From Cepaea nemoralis (Eukaryota; Mollusca; Gastropoda; Stylommatophora; Helicidae): a stretch of 64,000 bases of DNA. The stretch covers positions 7,501-71,500 of the forward strand of contig JACEFZ010022354.1 in the NCBI GenBank assembly GCA_014155875.1, read 5' to 3'. Every line of letters starts with the position of its first letter. Within the stretch, counting starts at the first letter, position 1. The notes below the pieces were generated by a model. The model was not told where the DNA came from, ran no database searches, and saw nothing but the letters and a program-made list of their open reading frames with translations. Positions 49,416 through 59,965 of the stretch are shown here, piece by piece. The translations under genes and the position numbers were made by a program.

Positions 49416-49639
49416 CTCAACTCATGTAAGTAAAGAGTTCAACATTTCTGAACTGGTCAAGGCTTGCTTCTTTGGATATTCTACCTATGTAGAAATTACA
49501 TGGGGGTTTTTCTTCTTCTTTAAAGATATTTCCAATGTTTCTCTTAAAAATTATATCTTTACTACTCCCAGTTTCATAACCATTTACTTACTCATTATCC
49601 ATTATTCGCTGGAGATAACAGCCACATATATAACCATAG
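49416..49639. other. No gene recognised
   Basis: AT-rich spacer between two + strand retroelement relics. Confidence 0.4.
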
Positions 49640-49935
49640 TAGTGTAGTGGCACAAATGAAGATCGTAAATTGATTAGAGATATTAGACGCAGACAGTCAA
49701 AATCTTTTGGGCATGTTATGAGAAGAAATGACTTAGAGAATTTGGTGACAACTAGCAAGATCAAAGGGAAGAGACCAAGGGGGAGACTGAGAAGTAAATA
49801 CCTGGATGGCTTGGCCATGTGGCATGGTCAAGACAGGAACTTGGAGCTGATCCACGACTCTGGTGATCGAGTGAGACGGCAAAACATGACCGCCCATGCT
49901 TATCGGCATGGCACATGGTGGATGGATGGATAGTG
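49640..49935 (+). pseudogene. C terminus of a non-LTR reverse transcriptase with GGAT tail
   Basis: From about 49670 the frame reads IRDIRRRQSKSFGHVMRRND, LENLVTTSKIKGKRPRGRLR, then YLDGLAMWHGQDRN and TAHAYRHGTWWMDG and stops. The RRRQ-x(n)-GHVMRR, GKR-x-RGR and final HAYRHGT blocks are typical of the last ~80 residues of a LINE type common in invertebrates. The stop lies in a tggatggatgg tail, which is a plausible 3' terminus. Everything upstream is missing, as expected of a 5' truncated insertion. Confidence 0.85.
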
Positions 49936-50165
49936 TAGGGGCTAGACACATGTTGGCAGTAGGCATGGGTTCAAATCTGCATTGGGGATGATTCTCAAAA
50001 TGATCTAGGACGCCCAGGTCGACCCAACTGAAAATGGGTGCCAGAAAATGTCAGGGGAAGAAAAGGTGGCCAGTGTGAAAGTGACGTCACCCACCACATG
50101 CCAGGTCGGTCTATACAAATATAGATTTAGCACCATATGCCTGGTGTGCCTTAAGATATAATATG
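49928..50165 (+). repeat. Second SINE-like repeat with tRNA-like head
   Basis: An A-box-like tagtgtagggg at 49931-49941 and a B-box-like ggttcaaatc at 49968-49977 have normal tRNA spacing. A body follows and includes the module at about 50095-50160 (ggtctatacaaatatagatt and ggtgtgccttaaga). Related module text, inverted relative to its head, appears at 59310-59390. Confidence 0.55.
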
Positions 50166-50739
50166 TATAAGTGACCTTTACTGTTTTGTTGACCTCTACA
50201 AATATCTCTGAATGTCTGAACACTGCAGGAAACAGGATTAAACATATGACACAATTTTTGCCCAAACTACATGTCTAGGCAAAACTTGTGGCCTGGAGAA
50301 GTTACAGTAGAAGATATACTCTATGGACCACTGCGTGAACTAAGAAAGACAGTTAAATTAATAGAAGAGACAACATTGCAGATATATTGATTTATTTGGT
50401 TGTTTCAGGATTTGAGATTTAAAGATTGAGCACAACCCACAACTGGCAACGCTGATCGTATTCCGGTACGAACCTAAGATATAGACAAATTTCAAGTGAA
50501 CGAAAGAAGAAGAGGAAGATGAATTTCTTTATACAACCAAGACTATTTGTATCATCAGCTGGATAATTGCCTCACAAGATAGTTTACTCGAGTAAATAAC
50601 AACCAGTTGGTGAATGATAAAAGTAAATTTATCCAACTCATGAAATTACATCAATCAAAGCTACAAAGATGATTCTCATAACACCATACATGGAAGTATT
50701 TGTAACATCCAAGCAAATACACATGAATGATTGTCAAAT
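50166..50739. other. No gene recognised; half copy of the 51.2-kb hairpin arm at 50430-50490
   Basis: About 60 bp from 50430 (gattgagcacaacccacaac) matches the left arm of the hairpin at 51213-51292. Confidence 0.5.
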
Positions 50740-51440
50740 AGTTTAATACATGGAGATAACTGTGATTCATCAGTTTATAACACAGGCAGATAAATGCAGA
50801 CATCCTCGCTTGCAGATGAGTTATTGGTCAAATATGGGCAAATTACTGCAAGCTGCTTTGCTTGTAGTTAATGATGAGATGTCAAATTAAGAACATAGGG
50901 AGATAACTGCAGGCATCCTCGCTTGCAGTCTAATGATTCATTAATTTATCACACGGGCAATCATGCTTACTCGCAGTTTAATTATTTATCAGATATGTTA
51001 TAATACAGGGAAATAATACGGCTTTACTTGCAGATTAATGATGAGACATTAAATTATAAATATAGGGAGAGTTTTGTAGAAATTCTTGCGTACATCTTAA
51101 TGATTCATCAGTTTATCACTTAGACAGATAACTGCAATCTTATTTTCTTGCAGTTTAATAATTTGATAAATACGTTATTGATTTATTTGGTTGCTTTGGG
51201 ATTTGAGGTTTGAAGATTGAGCGCAACCCTCTACTGGCAATGCTGATCGTATTCGGATACAAACCTTGTGCCCTGTCCACGTCAGATTGGAAGCACTAGA
51301 CTTGAGTTCCAATCTAACGTGGGCAAGGCCCAAGGTTTGTACTGGAATATGATCAGCATTGCCAGTAGTGGGTTGTGCTCAATCTTCACATATGATATTC
51401 TTTAACTACAGTTTAATGATGAAACGTAAAATCATGAATA
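50740..51440. repeat. Degenerate dispersed tandem repeat (ggagataactgcag family)
   Basis: Blocks of about 80-90 bp recur with ggagataactgcagNcatcc, tcgcttgcagtNtaatgatNc and atttatcacacgg-like wording. They are too diverged to set a firm period and are interrupted by the hairpin at 51213-51386. Confidence 0.55.
51213..51386. repeat. Foldback element: 80-bp inverted repeat with 14-nt loop
   Basis: Arms 51213-51292 and 51307-51386 are reverse complements with about 10 mismatches in 80 positions. The loop is gcactagacttgag. Both arms contain the gattgag...ctggcaatgctgatc text also found once at 50430. It is not followed by a T-run, so it is a foldback or MITE-like repeat rather than a terminator. 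Confidence 0.9.
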
Positions 51441-51642
51441 CAGGGAGATAACTGCAGACATCCTCACTACAGGGAGATAACTGGCAAACATTCTCACTAC
51501 AGGGAGATAACCGGCAAACATTCTCACTACAGAGAGACAACTGCAGAAATCCTCAATACATGGAGACAACTGCAGACATTCTCACTATAGGGAGATGACT
51601 GCAGACATCCTCAATATATGGAGATAACTGCAGACATCCTCA
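51438..51642. repeat. Tandem repeat, about 30-bp unit, ~6.5 copies
   Basis: The unit is acagggagataactgcagac atcctcacta, with substitutions in most copies. Confidence 0.85.
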
Positions 51643-52076
51643 CTTGTTAACAATTCATCAGTTTGGCAGATAGCTGCAATATGTTAACTTTGTCAGATTA
51701 TGAATACACGGAGATAACTGCAAAAATTCTGTACTTGCAGTGTAATGAGACATCAAATTGTTTATATACATGGAAACATGTCAAACCAAATAACTTGCAG
51801 TTTAATAATTTTGGTATTACCAAGAATCAAAATGACTAATTTAACTGAAAGTTTGTCAACTTATCAACACCGCATATGTACTTCACTAAAAATTAAAAAA
51901 AATAACTATCAGTTTGCTGAAAGTTGATACCAAGAAACAGCAAACTTGTATCACCATGATCTATAGACTACACAAACACCATGCGGTATATTGGCTCTTG
52001 ATAAACATGATCTGTTCCTTGGTATGTTTACTAGCAGTTGTGAATCAAATGAACAGTTAGTTAAAAGTTGCATATC
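51643..52076. other. No gene recognised
   Basis: AT-rich sequence with a few more scattered ggagataactgca words. Confidence 0.4.
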
Positions 52077-52295
52077 TTTTACAGGACGTCACAGTCAACC
52101 CCAGTATTTTTTGGCTTTTTGTGATCTCTTGGCAAGTTTACGTTCAGTAGTTTACCATTGCTTTCTGAAAAAACTGCACCCATACCATTTTATAAAAGAA
52201 TCAACTTAAGGAGGTCTGCTGCCAAATTGCCTGCAGCTGTGTTTCGAGTGCGGTATGCAGGATTACAAACTGCGCCCGTAACTCCTTCATCACGG
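52077..52295 (+). repeat. Dispersed repeat B, + copy
   Basis: This aligns with the reverse complement of 59720-59935. Shared blocks include cagtcaaccccagYattttt, gtctgctgccaaat and gtaactcctt. Function and class are unknown; no coding motif is seen. Confidence 0.8.
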
Positions 52296-52758
52296 ATCTG
52301 AACAGAGAGAGAAGAAAGCAAAACTGGGGGAAGTGATAACAGAAAGTGTCACTAGACCACTCATACAACTATTAGGGAAAGACAACAGAATTTACAAGTA
52401 GAAAGTCCTTCACAAAAAGTGAACATATTAATAAAATTCACTATCTGAAAAGGCCAACACAACAATGGTGCAAATTCATACATCTTCAACGCATAATCAT
52501 CCATTTTGTTTCATCTCTCATTCCCTGCCTCCTTTCTATTCCACTTGTGCCTTTATTTCCTTTCATCTTATAAAAAAAACACCATGAACAGTAGGTTGCA
52601 TAATGTGTTGCCTAGCATATTTCACTGTGTGCATACTGCATAAAATAAATAGATTGATGCCTTTTTTCTGACTGAAATACATCACACACTGAGTCACTGT
52701 TTGTGACTATTATGTGTTTACATATTTCAGCCAGAAAGAAGACTAATCATTTCACTTC

Positions 52759-52823
52759 ATATGATATCTGACTCTGCCATATGATATCTGACTCTGCCAT
52801 ATGATATCTGACTCTGCCATATG
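52759..52823. repeat. 20-bp tandem repeat, 3 perfect copies
   Basis: The unit is atatgatatctgactctgcc. Confidence 0.95.
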
Positions 52824-53269
52824 CACCAGACAAGATGCAGTGAAATATGCAAGGCCTGACATTGGGGAACCTATTGTGCAGAATTCTGATTCAATCCACA
52901 AAGGGAATACATGCCTGTGAATGTACACAATATTTACAAAAGCTGCAGCAGAAAAGTACATACAATGAAAGAGTTGAGGTGTTAATACAATGCAGACCTG
53001 ATAAGATGAACTCACTTGCGACCCAAGAAATAGTTTTTCTTATCAGAAATTCCTCTGATAAGAGTTCGAGCATGTAGTAATGCATTTACAACATGTAGTA
53101 AAATATTATTCTTCACAACATAAATTCGACACATCCGAGATCACCTTAAGTGGTTTGCACTGTAATATGCCCACAGCTACAGTCTGTAGAGTCTAAATCT
53201 AATAGTCATGACTAGATCTGTAAATATGTCTTCAGCGTACTGGCTGTAAATAGAAACTCACCGAATCCT
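52824..53269. other. No gene recognised
   Basis: Open frames on both strands overlap and lack motifs. Confidence 0.4.
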
Positions 53270-53520
53270 ATGTAAAGTATACTGATTGTAAGTAGAAAAT
53301 CAGTAATTTCTAGGCCAGGCGTAATGGTTGTGAACAGTAAATCATCAATCCTTAGGCCAAGTGTAATGGTTGTGAACAGTAAATCATCAATTCCTAGGCC
53401 AAGTGTAATGGTTGTGAACAGCAAATCATCAATTCCTAAGCCAAGTGTAATGATTTTGAACAATAAATCATTAATTCCTAGGCCAAGTGTAATGGTAGTA
53501 AATAGAAAATTACCAAACTA
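53270..53520. repeat. 42-bp tandem repeat, ~5-6 copies
   Basis: The unit is ggccaagtgtaatggttgtg, aacagtaaatcatcaattcc, ta. Because 42 is divisible by three, frames stay open on both strands and mimic a repetitive protein. Nothing else supports coding. Confidence 0.9.
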
Positions 53521-53796
53521 GGCGATGCATGAATGAATACAATTAGATTCAGTAGGGACACCCTACCACAGAAATCCAAAAGAGACAAATGATAACAGAA
53601 AAGGCAGATGATAGAGTTCAAAGAAGAGATGGACTAATTGCTGAGGTGAATAGAAAGTAACAAAAACAAACAGAAATTTTCAAAAAGGAAATGCAGAAAG
53701 CTTGCAGAAAGGGAAACATCAGAAGATACTGAAAGACAAAAATAGAAATTGAGGTCAGGTGACATCAAAGAACTACATTTTATAGGTCTGAGTAGA

Positions 53797-54107
53797 GGTC
53801 AGATGGCCCAATGGATAAGAGAGCTTGCTCTTAAACTTCCGGTGTGCTGATGTCAGGTTCAACCCCTACACTGGGACTAAAATGTTGACTTTTCGTCTTT
53901 GACTTGGGGACGTAAATTACAAGCTTTTCGTCTTTGACTTGGGGACGTAAATTACAAGTACCTTTGAAGTCAGAGAGTGTTCGCCTGATGGCGAGGGACA
54001 CTGGTAATGGGGTAAGGTAATCCACACGCAAAAATCAGTCCAGATAACTAGAAGTAGTGTGTGGACTACGCTTGATTTAATAGCGAGTGAGAGCACACAA
54101 AAAAAGG
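53797..54107 (+). repeat. tRNA-derived SINE, copy 2
   Basis: The head aggtcagatggcccaatgga has A box tggcccaatgg, and the B box caggttcaacccc is nearly canonical, so this is the best preserved head in the window. The body repeats gtctttgacttggggacgta twice because a block of about 36 bp is duplicated in tandem. The tail is gagcacacaaaaaaagg. Confidence 0.92.
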
Positions 54108-54302
54108 TTTGAGTGTGCAGAGGCAAAGGTGGCCAGTATTTCCCTTTTGCAGCAAACGACAAGAACTGGTATCAAACCCTTGTCTGACTATGCAACTGTG
54201 TCAGCTTCACATGCATAGAAGGTTACAGTGTTATTATTTTTGTATCTCTTTGGAGCCCTGAAAACAGTGGGTGTTGATAGCGAGTACTTGGCTAACTCTT
54301 GG

Positions 54303-54468
54303 TCTAGGTAACTGTTAGAAGCACAACTATCAAATAGCATCCTCCAACTTTAGAACCTGCCAGAGTGGCTGACATTTTAATGATGGCGAGTACCAAACTA
54401 TAACTTTTGGAGTCTAGATAACTGTTAGAAGCACAACTATCAAATAGCATCCTCCAACTTTAGAACCT
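54303..54468. repeat. Direct duplication of about 56 bp, spaced 110 bp
   Basis: Blocks at 54303-54358 and 54413-54468 share actgttagaagcacaactat and catcctccaactttagaacc. Confidence 0.9.
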
Positions 54469-56104
54469 GTGAGTGGCTTACATCTCAATAAACGAAAGAC
54501 TTGCTGAATGATAAATATCAAGAAAATGGGACAGCAGTAAAGACACTTGTCTAACAGATCTCAGTGACATAAACCCTGTCATGGAGCAAGCCAGTCAAGC
54601 CCTGTCTACTACTGCTGTCAGACATGAACACACAAAAGTTCCAAACAGTAACAAAGTCCCTCAAAATATACCATAAAACGAATAGACATCTAATAAACTC
54701 ATTTACATCAATGTATATAATATATCATCATTATGCAAAATTGTATCATTATGCAATATACCTGTTTAAAAGTTTCAAGCATGGAGAGATCACAATGATT
54801 TCCCTGCATGTCTGTTTTCTGCTGTTTGAAAATAATTCATAAACAATATTTGTCTTAATAAAGAAGCAAGTTAAAAGTATAATCAATGTATTCGGAACAG
54901 AACACAATTCTGCTTTGCTGAACTTTAAATTATGAACAGTTGTAACACTCACTGGTAATAAGCTTCTCAACCGTTCAGTTGAAAATCATAACAAGTTGAC
55001 CAGAACTGGCCAATGCTCAGACAAAATTAAGGAAAATTATTAAAGCAACCGGCATTAGAATATTTATGCTATGTGCATTTTTCACATATTAGGGGAAGGT
55101 AAGGCAAAACCATGTCATTAGTTTCCCAACTTGATGAGTCCATTATAAAACTACATGTATGGTGGAATGAAATGTTTTGCATCAGGAAAACATATATATC
55201 CTCATTGTGATGTAAGTGGATACACAAACTGTTTTGTAGGTTACGGTTTCAGTACTCTTTACTTCCCTGGTAACACACAGGTAAGCTTAAGAGAAGCCAC
55301 CACGGCTTCATATCACACATCTGTATGTGTGCGGACTCAGAAACCTCCATCTATATGTGTAATCACATTCAACGACACTTGTGAGACTGCTGCCAAAAAC
55401 CGAAATTCATGGCGTACATCATTACCCAAGGGTGTAGTCACTCGTGAAGCAAACAGGACTGCTAGAGCTGTGAAAAAAAGGCTGAACAATAAAAACCACT
55501 GCAGGAGATCCTCCTCCTGGAACATCAAGCATTCTTTGCCCACATTGTCAAAGAATATATTGAGCCAAAATAAGCCTTATCAGCCATCTTAGAACTCACA
55601 GCTCCAAACTTTTAACCCCATTGGATGAAATGAATAGTCATCATCCTTCTTGATGGACAAACACCAATCACACTCTGCTCTGCAGATTAGCATCTTATGC
55701 ATTATGCTGCAATCATAAGTTGAAAAGCAGACATGTTAGCATTTTTGGTAGTGAATTGTGCTGGTGATATCATGTTCCACGCCCAGGCTCGTCATCTGAG
55801 AAAGTGAAGGAAAGATTGTCAACCTGTTCCTACATGCATTCAAGCCTTCAAAATGTGACAAAGCTATCACATCACAGACTCATGGCAGGAACTGCCTCAG
55901 GAACAATTGTGATGATTATTATTGTTAAGTTGCCAGCTAGCATTACAATTAAAACAAACTGAAGACAGACTACATAATTCACAAATTATAAACAGAAAAT
56001 AATATTTTTGCATTTAAATATCACAATGGCACTTTGATAAAAAAAAAAACAGTATTTACATAATGTTTTCAGTATTGCTTTCAGCTATATAAGCCTGCGA
56101 GGAA
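54469..56104. other. No gene recognised
   Basis: Two overlapping frames near 55155-55592 (+) and 55337-55543 (-, with a hydrophobic WFLLFSLFFTALAVLF stretch) are open, but I cannot match either to a family. This may be intergenic sequence beyond the antisense gene. Confidence 0.35.
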
Positions 56105-56705
56105 TTTATTTTTAAAAGCACAGTCTGTGCACAATCCCCATTTGTCTTCGCATAATCTTGTTTCACCCTGTTGTAATCACTCCAGAGAAAGAGAATTACA
56201 ACTCTTCTATGGGTGTTATACCTATTGAAACCCTCTTTTCCATGGTTTGAGTGTCACACACAACACACTGTCTAGTCATAAAATGTATGAGAGTACATTT
56301 TGACACTTATCTAAGTCAAGTGTGGTTGAGACTCACACACAACACACTGTCTAGTCATAAAATATATGATAGTACATTTTGAAACTTGTCTAAGTCAACT
56401 GTGGTTTGAGACTCACACAACACACTGTCTGGTCATAAAATGTATGACAGAACATTTTGAAAATTGTCTAAGTCAGCTGTGCTTGCAAATCTTCAAACAC
56501 ACCACAGGACTGTTATCATCCATACACTTTGACATCTGATGACAGAGACAGGTCACTTATGGGTGTGTCTGATGTGAAATGGAATTGTTTCTAATCAGTC
56601 AAACATGCCATGAGGCACACAACTGGGAAAGGTTTACATGCTGCTTTGTATCCTATACTTTAGTATAAACATAATGGTAATATTTAGCCATTAATTAACT
56701 CTCCA
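56105..56705 (-). other. Candidate 3' UTR of the antisense gene, AATAAA at 56110-56105
   Basis: The minus strand has AATAAA at 56110-56105, about 600 bp past the stop at 56706. The 77-bp array lies inside this interval. Assignment is inference. Confidence 0.4.
56250..56480. repeat. Tandem repeat, 77-78-bp unit, 3 copies
   Basis: Copies share acacactgtctRgtcataaa and gtctaagtcaNctgtg; homologous points lie near 56266, 56344 and 56421. Confidence 0.92.
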
Positions 56706-56993
56706 TCACAATTTTAATCGCACCCTCTGTATGAGACAGCACATAAGTTCAAACACTGCGCACAAAGTCAGTAACAGCATGTTAGTAACTTGTGAACACG
56801 AACTGTTTTCACCGGAGTGAGATCCCCTGAAAGGGTCAGATATATACATAGGATCCATCAAAGTTGCTCTCACGGATGACAATTCCAATTCTGAGAATAC
56901 AATCGGTGATATAGTTAAATAGGACACTAGATTCGGGCTGCCCATCTTGAGAAGGCTATGGATACGTCTGGCTTCACTTTGGCATGCTTCGAC
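56706..56993 (-). CDS. Terminal exon of an unidentified host gene (exon B)
   Basis: The acceptor on the minus strand is ttatttcaaattag, and the exon starts GTC at 56993. It begins VEACQSEARRIHSLLK in the phase left by exon A, which ends on a codon boundary at 58963. The same frame stays open to a stop at 56706 (95 residues) but soon looks like random sequence. A second frame, entered by one missing base near 56945, reads DGQPESSVLFNYITDCILRI and GIVIRESNFDGSYVYI then stop, and looks more like conserved protein. I therefore suspect a one-base deletion, either a real mutation or a consensus error. I do not recognise the protein. It may be a helical-repeat protein. Confidence 0.6.
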   Translation of the reverse strand, partial: VEACQSEARRIHSLLKMGSPNLVSYLTISPIVFSELELSSVRATLMDPMYISDPFRGSHSGENSSCSQVTNMLLLTLCAVFELMCCLIQRVRLKL

Positions 56994-57284
56994 CTAATTT
57001 GAAATAAAGAAGATAACATCAGCTTGTATTGGCAACATGTGTATGAAATGTATATAAATCAATCTCTTGCTTAAAGGGCATCACAATGGTAGAATAAAGT
57101 AAGTCACTTCAAACAAAAAACAAGCAAAGCTTTTTTGTCTGGATGACTTCTAATAATTTAAACCTATGTATGATTTACAGATGTCCTGTAAGTCAATCAT
57201 TCTTACAAACTGGAGATATGTGGATTCACGTGAACAAGAGACACGCTAACCTTCTCTACTGTGTGAATACAGGAGGTTGAGAGT

Positions 57285-57562
57285 CCTTTGGCTTTTATAA
57301 AAGTGGATCAAAGGTTATTGGCTATTATAAAAGTGAGTCAAAGGTTATTTGGCTATTATAAAAGTGGATCAAAGGTTATTTGGCTATTATAAAAGTGAGT
57401 CAAAGGTTATTTGGCTATTATAAAAGTAAGTCAAGATTTACACAGTTGTTATAAAAGGGGGTTAAAGTTAAATGGGTATTATAAACTTTGTTATAAAAAG
57501 TGGTCAAGGGTGAATTGATTATTAAAAAAGGGGGATTGGAATGTACGTGGCTATTATATAAT
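57285..57562. repeat. Degenerate tandem repeat, ~30-bp unit, left part
   Basis: The unit is ggctattataaaagtgNgtc aaaggttatt. It is clean from 57285 to 57425, then decays. Parts of the same family resume at 58010-58165 and 58670-58840, on both sides of inserted sequence. Confidence 0.88.
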
Positions 57563-57575
57563 GGGGTGAAGGACT

Positions 57576-58009
57576 TAGTTAGTTAGTTAGTCGAGGTTCC
57601 AACTTCATGGCAACGGGTCGTCCCCATTATGCTCCGTTCCTGTGCCAGTGAGTATCACACAAAATGCTCCCCTGTCCAATGTGAAAAGTGGATCAGACAG
57701 GAGTCTTGGCAATCCAACAGCCCGCATAGGTACACTGTGCATAATGCCACTGCCAGAATGCCAACACAAAAGTCTTCCACGAAAACCACAGTTCATCGTC
57801 GATGGAATCGGCAGTCACCAGCAAGACCTCATTGACCCGGGTTGTCTCACATGGCTCTGTCTCTATCTGCAGGGTGACCCACTGAAAGCATCGCATTAAG
57901 CGCAAACTTAGTAGCTCCAGCGCTGACTTCCAGGAGTCTCCTGAAAAATGCCCTCGTGAACCGAAAAGGCAAATCAGTCAATTCAGCAACAGCTGGTAGC
58001 CATTGTTCC
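57576..58009 (-). mobile_element. Retroposon with (TTAG)n end and 13-bp target duplication
   Basis: The 434-bp insertion is flanked by GGGGTGAAGGACT at 57563-57575 and GGGGTAAAGGACT at 58010-58022. It breaks the ~30-bp array. Its + strand start is ttagttagttagttag, so on the minus strand it ends in a short (CTAA)n tail, as non-LTR elements and SINEs often do. No RT motif was recognised inside, so it may be a SINE or only the 3' end of a LINE. Confidence 0.75.
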
Positions 58010-58840
58010 GGGGTAAAGGACTATTTGGCTGTTAGAAAAGGGAGTTAAAAGTTTCAAGACTATTGTAATAGGGAATGATGGGTTAAATGAAAGCTGGTTG
58101 AAGGTTATTTGGCTATTATACAATGGGGTTGATGGTTACTTGGCTTTCATAAATTGGGGTTAAGGGTTACTTGGTTATCATACACTCACATTTGTGGCTT
58201 CAAATTTTCTTATTTGGCAACTTAACACCGGAACTCTTGCCTGGCCTTTCTATGCACTGAGGATGTGCAATGGCCTGTTCGATACCAGCATGTTGTATAT
58301 TTTTATGTATTTTTTGTTTTGACAATTTATTGCCATTTATAATCAAAGTTTTATTCTGTTTAGATCTGTTTGTGTTATTCCCGAAAAAGATCACTAAAAC
58401 TGAAACATCAGGTTTGTTGTGGTGTGGTTTAGCTTATTTTTACATCTTTACTTTACGTTAATTTAGTATTATTATATTTTTAAAATGTCCCCACTGTGAT
58501 TTCTGTTAACCGAATTTGAGTTCGCTGTAAGGTATATATACTGTGTCTGTGTTTGTTTTCTCTCTCCTTTTCACAGGAGCCACACATACCTAACCGTTTT
58601 CACGCCAGATTGCCATTTCCTACTGCAGCCATTATTTTTCCTTTTATACAAGGAGTTGAAGCTCACTGACTATTATAATGGCACTGAAGATTACATGGCT
58701 TTTATAAAAGAGATTTCAGTGTTATATGGCTATTATAAAATTGGCTTTAAGGTTACTTGCCTATTAGAAATTTATAATATTGAATTTTACTTGGCTTTTT
58801 AAAAACGGTTCAAGGGTTATTTGGCTTTTATAAAATGAGT
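58010..58840. repeat. Tandem repeat, ~30-bp unit, right parts, with interruption at 58170-58650
   Basis: Units such as aaggttatttggctattata recur at 58010-58165 and 58670-58840. The AT-rich piece between them has no recognised content and may be another insertion. Confidence 0.7.
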
Positions 58841-58962
58841 CATGATTCAAAATTAGGTGATAAGCATTGGTCTAGTGTATAGGAATCTCTGATTTCTATT
58901 ATTCCCTGTGAAAAGTAAGCCCAACCCAGAATGATGACATTAAGGTACAAGTAAATTCAAAC

Positions 58963-59171
58963 CTGAAGTGCTGTAGGTTGTGTGACAACAGACCCAATGA
59001 TGACAATCAACTCCCCAATGACACTGACGTAGCCAGAGACATCACACTCCAACAAGGAGATGTGCTCAGAGAGTCTGCTCAACACATCCATGACAGAGAT
59101 CACCTTGTGCTTCGTGTGAGCTGCAGCTACTGCCATCAAGCGGGGGTCCCACAGCAATCTTAACTGGGCGG
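58963..59171 (-). CDS. Internal exon of an unidentified host gene (exon A)
   Basis: The 209-bp exon is bounded by acceptor ttgtttttctcaccag and donor CAG|gtttga on the minus strand. It encodes QLRLLWDPRLMAVAAAHTKH, KVISVMDVLSRLSEHISLLE and CDVSGYVSVIGELIVIIGSV, and ends TQPTALQ. The start phase is 2 bases into a codon and the end phase is 0, matching exon B. The even amphipathic pattern suggests alpha-helical HEAT/ARM-like repeats, but I cannot name the family. Upstream exons are not found before 64000; two retroelements occupy that side. Confidence 0.72.
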
Positions 59172-59224
59172 CTGGTGAGAAAAACAACAGGAAACAGCAT
59201 CATTATAACAGTCTGGAGTCTACT

Positions 59225-59395
59225 GGTATTGTGGTTAGTGTACTTGCTTGCAAATACAGTTCAAGTTCACATCTAGCAGTAAAAAACCATAAAGGATCCT
59301 TTTTCATACCTTAAGACACATTGTTATATAGGGTTCAAATAGACTGCCCCATGCAGACCAACCTGCACACAGTGGCTGATGTGGTCAGTATCATT
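59225..59395 (+). repeat. SINE-like repeat with tRNA-like head
   Basis: The words tattgtggttagtgtacttg and cagttcaagttcac, 30 bp later, resemble A and B boxes. Text at 59318-59390 (cttaagacacattgt, gcagaccaacctg) matches the reverse complement of the 50095-50160 module. Confidence 0.5.
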
Positions 59396-59462
59396 TACTT
59401 CCCCAAACATGTTTGTGGTAACTATTTTATTTTAAAACTTTAACACTTTTACAATCTGCCAG

Positions 59463-59530
59463 AATGTGGATTAAATTTATGACCACCGGGTCAGTAGCCA
59501 CTATACCACCACGGCTTCCACATCTGACAG
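59463..59530 (-). repeat. tRNA-like SINE head, minus strand (candidate)
   Basis: On the minus strand gccgtggtggtatagtggct contains tggtatagtgg, a perfect A-box match. A B-box-like aaatttaatcc follows at the right distance but is decayed. Confidence 0.45.
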
Positions 59531-59719
59531 TGGCAAGATTATTGCATTTGACCAGAAGAGCTCGTGCATCATAACTCAGCATCATAAATTGGGCACCAAA
59601 AATGTTGAAGAATTTTCTGAGAATTCTTTGTGAAAGGTAACAGATCACCTCATCTCATTTATCCATGGCCCAGAATATGTGAAGATCTAACTCTTCGTCG
59701 TCTCTGTGGTGAAGGGGAC

Positions 59720-59935
59720 TATAAATTGCATCTGTAACTCCTTTGCCTCGTTCGAAACACAACTGCGGGTGATTTGGCAGCAGACCATATGGCGTTGTTT
59801 TTTTAAAATGAAAATTGTATGGCTGCTGGTCGTCCAGGAAGCAGTGGCAAACTACTGAATGTAAAATTGCCAAGATGTCACGAACAGCCAAAAAATGCTG
59901 GGGTTGACTGCTATGTCCTGTAAAGGATATGCAAC
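59720..59935 (-). repeat. Dispersed repeat B, - copy
   Basis: The inverted counterpart of 52077-52295. On the minus strand it begins gttgcatatcctttacagga and contains cagtcaaccccagcattttt. Confidence 0.8.
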
Positions 59936-59965
59936 TTTTTATACTTTCCAGTTATAATGATATTT

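Larger units (their letters stand above)
56994..58962 (-). other. Intron between exons A and B of the antisense gene
   Basis: The intron has donor CAG|gtttga and acceptor aaattag. It contains a (ggctattataaaag)-type tandem repeat, in three parts, and a retroposon insertion. Confidence 0.6.

Noticed and set aside
51213..51386. Transcription terminator or microRNA precursor
   Set aside because: The arms are far longer than a terminator and no T-run follows. A microRNA call would need small-RNA data, and a foldback repeat explains it better.
53212..53521. Repetitive protein encoded by the 42-bp array
   Set aside because: A unit length divisible by three keeps frames open on both strands. No signal peptide, flanking coding sequence or splice context was found.
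55155..55592. 145-codon + frame and a 68-codon antisense frame with a hydrophobic segment
   Set aside because: The frames overlap, neither matches a family I know, and splice signals are inconclusive.
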